DNA of 43,333 nucleotides from a virus. The stretch is taken from IMG/VR virus record IMGVR_UViG_3300047510_002406, positions 1-43,333 of that record. The stretch is one strand, 5' to 3'. Below the pieces are notes generated by a model. It was not told where the DNA came from. It did not search any database and saw nothing but the letters and a program-made list of their open reading frames with translations. Of this stretch, positions 1 through 6,563 are shown one piece after another (within the stretch, counting starts at the first letter, position 1; the number at the start of each line of letters is the position of its first letter). The translations under genes and the position numbers were made by a program.

Positions 1-38
1 TTTATGTTTTTAACGATTCTGGCAGCATAACATTTTAA
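1..38 (+). CDS. 3' end of an upstream tail-fibre-like gene (partial)
   Basis: The first complete codon begins at base 3 and the frame ends at TAA 36-38. The last residues read YVFNDSGSITF. A hydrophobic strand with a Gly-Ser turn ending in an aromatic residue is a common C-terminus of phage fibre and adhesin proteins. The next gene starts only five bases later, as in the rest of this tightly packed cluster. Only 11 residues are visible, so the product cannot be named. A second frame ending at base 30 is also open over this short stretch but its peptide looks less protein-like. Confidence 0.4.
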   Translation, partial: YVFNDSGSITF

Positions 39-42
39 AATT

Positions 43-279
43 ATGGCTTATTTCGCAGAAATAGATCAAAATAATGTAGTTAAGCGAGTTATCTCGGTTA
101 GCGACAATGAGTGTAAAGATCAATATGGCAACGAAAACGAACAAATCGGATCTTTATTCTGTCATAATTTACTTGGCGGGACATGGATTCAAACCTCGTA
201 CAATTCTAGAATACGGGGAAAATTTGCCGGTATTGGAGACCGATACGATCCAAACACAGACGCTTTTATAGGCGATTAA
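43..279 (+). CDS. Small phage structural-type protein of unknown function
   Basis: A 78-residue protein beginning MAYFAEIDQNN. It has a central aromatic segment GGTWIQTSYNSR followed by GKFAGIGDRYD and a short acidic tail. Small proteins of this type (an N-terminal MAYFAEID strand, then TWIQTSYN and AGIGD-Y) are recalled as common in large marine tailed phages, near tail-fibre genes; the function is unknown. No signal peptide or membrane segment is seen. It lies 23 bases before a collagen-like fibre gene in the same orientation, so a role in the fibre or virion is inferred from context only. The start is the only ATG near the 5' end; its leader is A/T-rich with no Shine-Dalgarno sequence. Confidence 0.7.
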   Translation: MAYFAEIDQNNVVKRVISVSDNECKDQYGNENEQIGSLFCHNLLGGTWIQTSYNSRIRGKFAGIGDRYDPNTDAFIGD

Positions 280-302
280 AATTTAATTTAAAATAGTTTT
301 AT

Positions 303-1484
303 ATGAACTTAACTTCACTAATTCCAGTTGGCTTGACTGGCGGACAAGGTGCCGCAGGCACCAGTGGAACTAGTGGAGCTTCCACGGGGACACACGGAAC
401 AAGCGGAACAACTGGTACTAGCGGCACTACTGGAACATCAGGCACAAGCGGACAAGTTGGAGGGGTGAGATATAATTTTTCTACAGCAGTAAATGACGTT
501 GATCCTGGTGCTGGAATTTTCCGCTATAACAGCGGAGCAATTGCAAGCGTGGTTTACATATATATTGATAACGTTGATCAATTAGGAAATACGCAAACAG
601 GTTGGTACGATACTTGGGATGATTCAACAACAACGGCGACAAGAGGCACTGTAACAGTATATAGTAGAGATTCAGGATCTGTTGTAAATGTTTTTCAAGT
701 GACCGGAGCGGTTATCGCGGGCGTAGGATATTATAAAATTCCAGTAAGCTATGTTAGTGGAACTTTGCCCAGTGATGGAGCATTGTTAGCTATTCAATTT
801 AGCCGCACAGGAAATTCAGGCACAAGCGGTACGGCAGGAACAACTGGCACAAGTGGCACCAGTGGTTCTTCTACAGGAACACATGGCACTAGTGGCACCA
901 GTGGTGTTAATGGCACAAGCGGTACTAACGGCGCGACTGGTGCTGCTGGCACTAGCGGAACAACTGGCACTAGCGGCACAAGCGGAGCAAGCGGCGCGGC
1001 TGGTACAAGTGGAACAAGTGGAGCGGGAACTATCTCAGGAACAACTAATACAGTTGCAAAATTTAGTTCAACAACAGCAGTTGGGAATTCTTCAATAACC
1101 GATACAGGCAGCTTAGTTACAATTGGCGTTAATACAACAGTTAATGGACACTTAGCAGCGCAAACAAAGGCATTCTTAATTGACCACCCCACTAAAGAGG
1201 GAATGAAGTTGCAATACGCCTGCTTGGAAGGTCCAGAAAATGGCGTGTACGTGCGCGGGCGCGCGCGCGGGCGCGAGATCAGATTACCCGATTATTGGGT
1301 CGCGCTAGTTGATTGGAACTCTATTTCAGTTCAGCTAACTCCTATTGGATCATTCAAGGAGCTTTATGTTGAGGCTATAGATAGTGGCAGCGTTTATGTT
1401 AACAGTAATGGGGGTAATCTGGATTACTTCTATATTGTTTACGGCGAGCGCAAAGACGTAGAGAAATTAACTGTGGAGTTTTAA
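303..1484 (+). CDS. Collagen-like tail fibre protein
   Basis: A 393-residue fibre. Residues about 12-52 and 171-243 are Gly-Thr-Ser triplet repeats (GTSGTSG type), expected to form a trimeric collagen-like or stiff stalk. Between them lies a beta-rich domain (about 53-168) with aromatic strands. The C-terminal 130 residues contain KAFLIDHPTKEG, LEGPENGVYVRG and LPDYW, a C-terminal module I recognise from tail fibres of T4-like cyanophages and other aquatic phages; it probably forms the trimeric tip or attachment domain. The repeats are rich in Thr and Ser and could accept O-linked sugar. The DNA for VRGRARGR is an abrupt GC-rich tract using CGC arginine codons, unlike the AGA-rich surroundings. 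The next gene starts one base after the stop codon. Confidence 0.8.
   Translation: MNLTSLIPVGLTGGQGAAGTSGTSGASTGTHGTSGTTGTSGTTGTSGTSGQVGGVRYNFSTAVNDVDPGAGIFRYNSGAIASVVYIYIDNVDQLGNTQTGWYDTWDDSTTTATRGTVTVYSRDSGSVVNVFQVTGAVIAGVGYYKIPVSYVSGTLPSDGALLAIQFSRTGNSGTSGTAGTTGTSGTSGSSTGTHGTSGTSGVNGTSGTNGATGAAGTSGTTGTSGTSGASGAAGTSGTSGAGTISGTTNTVAKFSSTTAVGNSSITDTGSLVTIGVNTTVNGHLAAQTKAFLIDHPTKEGMKLQYACLEGPENGVYVRGRARGREIRLPDYWVALVDWNSISVQLTPIGSFKELYVEAIDSGSVYVNSNGGNLDYFYIVYGERKDVEKLTVEF
336..458 (+). repeat. Gly-Thr-Ser triplet repeat, first block
   Basis: Degenerate 9-base units encoding GTS/GTT/GAS triplets, residues about 12-52 of the collagen-like fibre. Codons vary between units, so selection is at the protein level rather than recent slippage. 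Confidence 0.75.
813..1031 (+). repeat. Gly-Thr-Ser triplet repeat, second block
   Basis: The longer Gly-X-Y block, residues about 171-243 of the same fibre, dominated by GTS and GAS/GAA triplets. The minus strand is also open here and would give a Pro-Val-Leu repeat, which is a by-product of the codon pattern. Confidence 0.75.
1251..1276. other. Alternating GC-rich tract
   Basis: A 26-base stretch made almost wholly of G and C, with alternating CG steps, inside an AT-rich gene. It encodes V-R-G-R-A-R-G-R-E using CGC, GGG and GCG codons. Alternating purine-pyrimidine CG DNA can adopt Z-form; here it may also mark a module boundary in the fibre gene. Confidence 0.6.
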
Positions 1485-1485
1485 T

Positions 1486-2169
1486 ATGCCGAATAATTAC
1501 GGGCCAAGAATAGTTACTGATAATCTTGTTTTGTGCTTAGATGCGGCAAATCCAAAAAGCTATCCTGGTTCTGGAACGGTTTGGACAGATTTGAGAAGAA
1601 ACGGAAATGACGCCGTTCTTTATAACGGCCCAACTTATTCAACGGAAAATAAAGGGGTTATAACTACTGATGGCACAGACGATAATATATACATATTAAA
1701 CAATTCGACTATATCGAGTTTCACATCAGATATTACTATTAATTTTTTAGTAAAAATAATTGGCACTACAGATTATATGTCTCTTTTTGGAAAACAAACA
1801 GACGATAATTGGAATGATGGATTTGGCGCTTTTTTTGAGAATGGTCTTTTTTATTTTTTTGTTAATGATTGGATAGGCTATTTTGTTGGAACTGCTGGCG
1901 CAAATGTAAGTGGATCTTTTATGAATTTAACTTTCGTAAAATCTGGAACCTTTTTGTATATTTATAAAAATGGCGCAGTTTTAGCCAGTCAAAATGCATC
2001 TCCTGGTAACATAACTAACACATCATCTAGTTTAACTTTTGGCAATACCCCATCTAATAATTATCCAATGAGCGCTTCGTTCAGTCATATTAGCTTATAC
2101 AATGTTGCTCTTTCACCAACCCAAATACTTCAAAACTATAACGCCTTAAAAGGAAGATATAAACTATGA
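1486..2169 (+). CDS. LamG/concanavalin A-like domain protein (paralogue 1)
   Basis: A 227-residue single-domain protein of the LamG or concanavalin A-like lectin type. The hallmarks are an N-terminal segment with LVLCLDAANPKSYPGSGT and W-DL, then the strand G-DGTDD-I, and a C-terminal HISLYNVALSPTQILQNYNALKG, as in LamG_3 domains. Such jelly rolls bind glycans or proteins. In phage tails they serve as receptor-recognition or decoration modules. This is the first of three consecutive paralogues, and a fourth copy is fused to the minor tail protein at 25474. It is more diverged than the other two in the central loops. The downstream gene overlaps its stop by four bases (ATGA), so translation is coupled. 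No signal peptide is visible. Confidence 0.85.
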   Translation: MPNNYGPRIVTDNLVLCLDAANPKSYPGSGTVWTDLRRNGNDAVLYNGPTYSTENKGVITTDGTDDNIYILNNSTISSFTSDITINFLVKIIGTTDYMSLFGKQTDDNWNDGFGAFFENGLFYFFVNDWIGYFVGTAGANVSGSFMNLTFVKSGTFLYIYKNGAVLASQNASPGNITNTSSSLTFGNTPSNNYPMSASFSHISLYNVALSPTQILQNYNALKGRYKL

Positions 2170-2426
2170 GTAATCATTTCGAAAACCGAGAATACTTAAT
2201 CCTGCCAGTTTCTGAATTAACTAAGGTTGATTTTGACCTTGTTATGGAAACTAGCGCCGAAACTGTTAGAAAATCAATTGACGAGACAAAAACATTTGTG
2301 AAATGGGAGGGCGCGGAACCCGCTTTTGTCGCCACAATTTCTGGCGCAGAAGGGCCATATACTTACGAAGAGATTTTGGATATATTGACTGGGGTAGAGT
2401 GGACAAATACTGGAATGCGCGCTTAA
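2166..2426 (+). CDS. Hypothetical small protein between LamG genes
   Basis: An 86-residue acidic protein (MSNHFENREYLILPVSEL...) with a mixed beta and helix pattern, and YTYEEILDILTG near the end. The family is not recognised. It overlaps the preceding LamG gene by four bases and is followed after one base by the next LamG gene, so it is co-translated with the adhesins. A role as a small fibre component or assembly factor is possible, but only context supports it. Start choice is set by the ATGA overlap. Confidence 0.65.
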   Translation: MSNHFENREYLILPVSELTKVDFDLVMETSAETVRKSIDETKTFVKWEGAEPAFVATISGAEGPYTYEEILDILTGVEWTNTGMRA

Positions 2427-2427
2427 T

Positions 2428-3123
2428 ATGGCTTATCAAAACGGTCCAAAGATTGTTACTGATGGATTGGTTTTGTGCTTAGATGCTGGAAACCCAAAAA
2501 GTTATCCAGGTTCTGGGACAGCTTGGACTGATTTGAGCAGAAATAATAACAATGGAACATTGACAAATGGCCCAACTTTCAATAGCGCTAATCTTGGAAC
2601 TATTGTCTTTGATGGCAGTAATGATTATGTGACCCTAGCTAGACCAAGTGCAATAGTCACAGGAGGTTCTATTAGTATTGTTATCTGGGCTAAATGGATA
2701 TCAACAGGGACTACAACTTCAACAATTCAATGCTTATTGGACAACAACCATAGCGGTAATCCCATGCGAGGTTTTTATATACAAGATCGCCCAGATCTTT
2801 CTAAATTTTTAACATTTGGCGTTAGACCTCAAGCGAATTCAGCAATTTCAACGTTTCAAGTTGGAGATGGAAAATGGCGCCATATAGTTGGGACAAACGA
2901 CGGAACTACGAGTAGATTATATATCGATGGCAGATTAGATGGATCTTTCACAGAATCTGGCGGGCTATCTACTGTACAGACAAATATAAATATTGGTCGC
3001 TCAGAAGGATTTGGTAGATATTTAAATGGTAATATTAGTCAGGTTCTTTTGTATAACAGGGCATTAACCGCAACAGAAGTAAATCAAAGTTATACTGCAA
3101 CAAAAGGGAGATTTAAACTATGA
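2428..3123 (+). CDS. LamG/concanavalin A-like domain protein (paralogue 2)
   Basis: A 231-residue LamG-type jelly roll. The N-terminus GLVLCLDAGNPKSYPGSGT, the central FDGSNDYV strand and the C-terminal LLYNRALTATEVNQSYTATKG match the flanking paralogues. Residues about 15-60 are nearly the same as in paralogue 3, including the LTNGPTFNSAN segment, showing recent duplication or gene conversion. The middle of the domain, which forms the concave binding face in this fold, is strongly diverged, as expected if ligand specificity has been diversified. Its stop overlaps the ATG of the next gene by four bases. Confidence 0.87.
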   Translation: MAYQNGPKIVTDGLVLCLDAGNPKSYPGSGTAWTDLSRNNNNGTLTNGPTFNSANLGTIVFDGSNDYVTLARPSAIVTGGSISIVIWAKWISTGTTTSTIQCLLDNNHSGNPMRGFYIQDRPDLSKFLTFGVRPQANSAISTFQVGDGKWRHIVGTNDGTTSRLYIDGRLDGSFTESGGLSTVQTNINIGRSEGFGRYLNGNISQVLLYNRALTATEVNQSYTATKGRFKL

Positions 3124-3818
3124 GTGTTGCCGGGGGTCCAGATTTAATCCAAGATGGTTTAGTTTTGTGCTTAGATGCGGCGAACACTAAAAGTTATCCG
3201 GGCAGTGGAACTTCGTGGGTTGATTTGAGCGGAAATGGGAACAATGGGACTTTAACCAATGGGCCAACGTTTAATAGCGCTAATGGGGGGAGTATTGATT
3301 TTGATGGGTCTAATGATTTTATTCAGGGAACAATTCCATCTTCAGTATTTAGTGGCGCGCATACTATTTCTTGTTGGTTTTATAGAAGAAGTTTATCTGG
3401 TTGGTCTGGATTGTTTTCTAATAACGTAGGAACAAATTCTTGCACAATTTTAACTTTTATAGAAAATACAAATACAGTTGGAACAAATCGCGCTGGCTTA
3501 AGCGCAACGTCCATTGCAGTTAATTTAGGGGCAGACCATTTTAATAAATGGATTTATTGTACGATAGTATATTCAAATATAACAAATGGAAGCGCGGTTA
3601 ATGTATATGCGTATAAAGATAAAAATTTATTGACCGCAACTGGTAATTTGTATTGGACTTTGTCTTCTTCAAATTCCTATTATGTTGGAAGACATTGGCA
3701 AGGTGACACTCAAGTTCATAATGGTTTAATATCATCAACTAGTGTATATAACCGTGCATTATCTGCCGCCGAAATCCACCAAAACTACAACGCAACAAAA
3801 GGCCGTTTTCGCTTATAA
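3120..3818 (+). CDS. LamG/concanavalin A-like domain protein (paralogue 3)
   Basis: A 232-residue LamG-type domain protein. It shares LVLCLDAANTKSYPGSGT, W-DLSGNGNNGTL, FDGSNDFI and the C-terminal VYNRALSAAEIHQNYNATKG with paralogues 1 and 2. It ends with the same GRF(R/K)L pattern as the others, so the copies have kept their termini while the internal loops changed. Likely a virion-associated adhesin or fibre accessory. It overlaps the upstream gene by ATGA. A TGTAAAATA element lies just after its stop. Confidence 0.87.
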   Translation: MSVAGGPDLIQDGLVLCLDAANTKSYPGSGTSWVDLSGNGNNGTLTNGPTFNSANGGSIDFDGSNDFIQGTIPSSVFSGAHTISCWFYRRSLSGWSGLFSNNVGTNSCTILTFIENTNTVGTNRAGLSATSIAVNLGADHFNKWIYCTIVYSNITNGSAVNVYAYKDKNLLTATGNLYWTLSSSNSYYVGRHWQGDTQVHNGLISSTSVYNRALSAAEIHQNYNATKGRFRL

Positions 3819-3820
3819 AG

Positions 3821-3829
3821 TGTAAAATA
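3821..3829 (+). promoter_or_regulatory. TGTAAA(A/G/T)(T/A)(A/T) element, candidate late promoter
   Basis: TGTAAAATA in the 16-base gap before the glycine-rich adhesin gene, 14 bases ahead of its ATG. The same element occurs before the tape measure, the J-like fibre, the tail tube and the connector operon. It resembles the T4 late promoter core TATAAATA with one change. The match is short and also arises inside RCC1 coding sequence, so support rests on its recurrent intergenic placement. Confidence 0.35.
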
Positions 3830-3834
3830 TAACA

Positions 3835-5292
3835 ATGCCCAACATATTAATACATCCAAATTCTGGCATATTGGAGTTCAATACAGGAACCACCGGGTCT
3901 TCTTCGCTGGATGCGTCAATGAGCGGTGCAGCTAGGTTGACCTTTACAAATAGCGGAACCTTAGGTCTTACTAGTTACTCAACAGGCGTTGTTGACAAGT
4001 TTTTCGTTGAAGGCGTTAACGGCAGATTGTTTGAAGTAGACGACGTTATGACAGGCTCGTTAATGAGCGTCAACGACATTGCTGGCTTGCCAATATTTGA
4101 GGTATTTAGCGACGACAGAGTAGTGATGGGACAGTACAATCAAAGTACTCTTGTTGTATCTGGTCAATTTGTTAATATTAGCGGAAGAGCTAGCGTAGCA
4201 GCTTCTTCAACAGGAAGAGCTAATTTTAATTTGGCTCATGGCGTAGAGCCGACATCTCCAGCAAATGGAGACCTTTGGACAACAAATTCTGGTCTTTATG
4301 TTGAAATAAGTGGTTCAGCTATTGGACCATTAACAAGAAGTACTCAAATTGATACTTACACCACAACTGGAACGGTCCTTACTTGGAGCAAACCTGCGGG
4401 AGCTAAAGCTGTAACAATTATTGCAAACGGTGGTGGTGGCCAAGGTGGCGGTGGATGTTTAGCCACCTTGGCTGCAACTAATCCTAATGGCGGTGGTGGT
4501 GGTGGTGGTGGGGCAATGAATATTAAAACGTTCATTGCCGATAATCTCCCTTCATCACTATATGTTGTTGTTGGAGCGGGTGGTAGAACAGGTGGGCAGG
4601 GTGCGTCTGGGACTGTTCCTGCCATTGGAACGGCGGGACAAGCTGGCGGCAACTCTACAGTAGCAACGAACAACACTAATCCTCCTACGGCTGGTGTGCT
4701 TATTTTTGCTGGTGGAGGTGGTGGAGGAAAGGGCGGTCAAGACGCTACAACCAGCATTGGGGGCGGCGGCGGCGGAACTGGCAGCGCGGGCACAACCGCA
4801 ACCGGAACTGCAACTGTTGCGGGTGGTGGTGGCATTGGCGGCGCAGGCGCACAGGGGACAGGAAACAACGTCGCTTTCTCCTCGGAATGGGGCGGCGGCG
4901 GCGGTATCGGTTGCGGAGCTACTAATAGTAATAATTTTAATGGTGGTGGTTCTATCCACGGCGGTGGTGGTGGAGGATATGGCGGCGGTGGAAACGCTCG
5001 CCAAGGATCGAGCGGAGGTGGGAGCGGGGTTTGGGGAACTGGTGGTGGTGGAGCCGGTGGTACAAACGCAAACGGAGGCCCAGGAGCTGACGCCAGCACG
5101 CTGTATTCTTCTGGGGCTGGTGGTGGTGGAGCCGGTAGACAAGGTGCTGCTGGCAACGGCTACGTCGGTGGCGCTGGCGGCTTTCCGAGCGGTGGCGGTG
5201 GCGGTGGTGGACATGGACGGGACACCGGATTTGCTGGTGGCGCAGGCGGAAACGGTGGGGATGGTCGCGTAATTATTATTACTTATTTCTAA
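3835..5292 (+). CDS. Glycine-rich tail fibre/adhesin
   Basis: A 485-residue protein. Residues 1-165 are a beta-rich virion domain containing FEVDDVMTGSLMSVND and VFSDDRVVMGQYN, strands shared by tail fibres of many aquatic phages. From about 170 (WSKPAGAKAVTII) to the end, the chain is dominated by poly-Gly runs of up to eight residues alternating with short loops, ending GGDGRVIIITYF. This resembles the glycine-rich domains of phage adhesins such as the S16 gp38 type, where polyglycine II helices pack as a sandwich and the loops contact the receptor. The gene probably encodes a receptor-binding tip. Its GC content is high because of GGN codons, which produces long spurious open frames on both strands. 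Start ATG follows a TGTAAAATA element. Confidence 0.8.
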   Translation: MPNILIHPNSGILEFNTGTTGSSSLDASMSGAARLTFTNSGTLGLTSYSTGVVDKFFVEGVNGRLFEVDDVMTGSLMSVNDIAGLPIFEVFSDDRVVMGQYNQSTLVVSGQFVNISGRASVAASSTGRANFNLAHGVEPTSPANGDLWTTNSGLYVEISGSAIGPLTRSTQIDTYTTTGTVLTWSKPAGAKAVTIIANGGGGQGGGGCLATLAATNPNGGGGGGGGAMNIKTFIADNLPSSLYVVVGAGGRTGGQGASGTVPAIGTAGQAGGNSTVATNNTNPPTAGVLIFAGGGGGGKGGQDATTSIGGGGGGTGSAGTTATGTATVAGGGGIGGAGAQGTGNNVAFSSEWGGGGGIGCGATNSNNFNGGGSIHGGGGGGYGGGGNARQGSSGGGSGVWGTGGGGAGGTNANGGPGADASTLYSSGAGGGGAGRQGAAGNGYVGGAGGFPSGGGGGGGHGRDTGFAGGAGGNGGDGRVIIITYF

Positions 5293-5295
5293 GCC

Positions 5296-5649
5296 ATGCA
5301 CTTTGTAAACCTCACGACAAATCAATTTTCATTTGGCAATTCGCTTCCTCCTGGTGCGGCTTGGGAATTAGTGCCGGTAGAGCAATTTAATGATCTTCGC
5401 TCTTCGGGCTGGAATCCAACAGAATATATTTCTCCTTATCGTGTGTCAAAAGACACTATAACTTATCGGGTAATGGAGGCAGGGAAACTTCCTGATTTGA
5501 TCGCTCTTATTGGACAGCTTCCTGCGGAGCAGCAGTTTTTATGGACAAATTTTGCTTGGTTTTGGAGCGATAACCAAACAATAATAGGAATGTGTCAGCA
5601 ACTTGGATTAGATCCAGCAGTCATTTTGGCACAAGACCCATATATATAA
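5296..5649 (+). CDS. Hypothetical protein in tail-fibre cluster
   Basis: A 117-residue protein starting MHFVNLTTNQFSFGNSLPPG. It is mixed in structure, with an aromatic helix FLWTNFAWFW near residue 85 and a hydrophobic C-terminal helix. No family recognised. Three bases separate it from the glycine-rich adhesin and two from the next fibre gene, so it belongs to the same transcript. Because large Gly-rich adhesins often need a dedicated assembly partner, an adhesin chaperone role is conceivable, but nothing in the sequence shows this. Confidence 0.65.
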   Translation: MHFVNLTTNQFSFGNSLPPGAAWELVPVEQFNDLRSSGWNPTEYISPYRVSKDTITYRVMEAGKLPDLIALIGQLPAEQQFLWTNFAWFWSDNQTIIGMCQQLGLDPAVILAQDPYI

Positions 5650-5651
5650 CT

Positions 5652-6035
5652 ATGATTCTTTCAGATTTACTTCCAACTGGAGTTGCAGGTCCGGCAGGAA
5701 CTTCTGGCACCAGCGGATCTTCATACTATTTTATTACTGGTTATACAGGAACCAATTTAACTCTTTCCGCTGACCTTGCTGGAGATTATATTAGAACAAC
5801 TTCTGCAACAGCAGTGACAATTAATATTCCAACGCAGGCATCTGTATCTTGGCCTGATAATACGGAAATTCTCATTGAGCAAGCTGGCGCAGGACAAATA
5901 ACATTTTCTCCAGCAGTTGGTGTTGTAGTTAACACAAGTGAGACGCTCAAAACTCAAAAACAATACTCTGTAGTAGCTATAAAGCGTGTGTCGTCAGACG
6001 TTTGGACATTCTTTGGAGAAAGAGAATTAGTCTAA
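5652..6035 (+). CDS. Short tail-fibre protein with GTSGTSG stalk
   Basis: A 127-residue protein if the ATG at 5652 is used. A longer reading from 5592 would overlap the upstream gene by 58 bases and lacks a natural N-terminus. Residues 1-22 (MILSDLLPTGVAGPAGTSGT...) copy the N-terminal Gly-Thr-Ser stalk of the gene at 303. The remaining ~100 residues are a beta domain with IRTTSATAVTINIP, QAGAGQITFSP and LKTQKQYSVVAIKR, a small fibre-head domain seen repeatedly in phage fibres. It probably forms a trimeric spike or short fibre. Confidence 0.75.
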   Translation: MILSDLLPTGVAGPAGTSGTSGSSYYFITGYTGTNLTLSADLAGDYIRTTSATAVTINIPTQASVSWPDNTEILIEQAGAGQITFSPAVGVVVNTSETLKTQKQYSVVAIKRVSSDVWTFFGERELV

Positions 6036-6049
6036 TATAATAAATAGAG

Positions 6050-6559
6050 ATGAGAACTTTTCTTTATAATACGAATACGGGCAAAAGAGAAGGCGAGATT
6101 AGAGAAGGTCGCTATCTTGTTGATGGACAGCCCGGTGTGCTTCCAGATTATTTAATTGAGCTTGAAATTGAAAAACGTTCTGACCCGCCTTATGATTCAG
6201 CTACTCAGACGATTGAATATAGAGCTTATGCCGACTTACCTAATTTTAAATGGATAGAAGAAAGTTATGTTAGAAATTTGACTCCAACGGAAATAGCCCA
6301 AAGACAGCCGAAACTGCCAGATACCTGTACTCCAAGACAATTAAGAATAGCGTTGATTCAAAATGGCATATCGCCATCTTTAATAGATTCACAAATAAAT
6401 GCAATCACTGATTCAGTAGAAAGAGAAATTGCATATGCGGAGTGGGAATATGCTCTTGAAATTAAAAAAGACCATCCTCTTGTAGAAATGATGGCGATAA
6501 ATTTAAATTTAACTAAGCAGCAGGTTGATAATATTTTTATATTAGCGGTAACTTTGTAA
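6050..6559 (+). CDS. Tail-fibre-associated hypothetical protein
   Basis: A 169-residue protein. The first 90 residues are beta-rich and acidic. The C-terminal half (TPRQLRIALIQNGISPSLID... then EWEYALEIKKDHPLVEMM) is helical and matches a recurrent phage module of the form T-RQLR-AL----G followed by an EWEYA--I-RDHPLV segment, found at the ends of tail-fibre or accessory tail proteins. The family function is unknown. Two AT-rich gaps flank it (14 and 4 bases). It precedes the large RCC1 gene. Confidence 0.7.
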   Translation: MRTFLYNTNTGKREGEIREGRYLVDGQPGVLPDYLIELEIEKRSDPPYDSATQTIEYRAYADLPNFKWIEESYVRNLTPTEIAQRQPKLPDTCTPRQLRIALIQNGISPSLIDSQINAITDSVEREIAYAEWEYALEIKKDHPLVEMMAINLNLTKQQVDNIFILAVTL

Positions 6560-6563
6560 ATTT

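Noticed and set aside
794-1192. Minus-strand frame giving a Pro-Leu-Val repeat protein
   Set aside because: It is the complement of the Gly-Thr-Ser repeats; the plus-strand fibre has complete domains and flanking coupled genes.
4435-5270. Possible triplet-repeat instability or CRISPR-like repetition
   Set aside because: The GGT/GGC pattern is simply poly-Gly coding; there are no regular repeats with equal spacers.
4356-5325. Several long open frames on both strands, rich in Ala/Val/Leu, Pro or Ser/Thr
   Set aside because: They arise from GGN-rich codons of the glycine-rich adhesin; none has a sensible start context or a domain.
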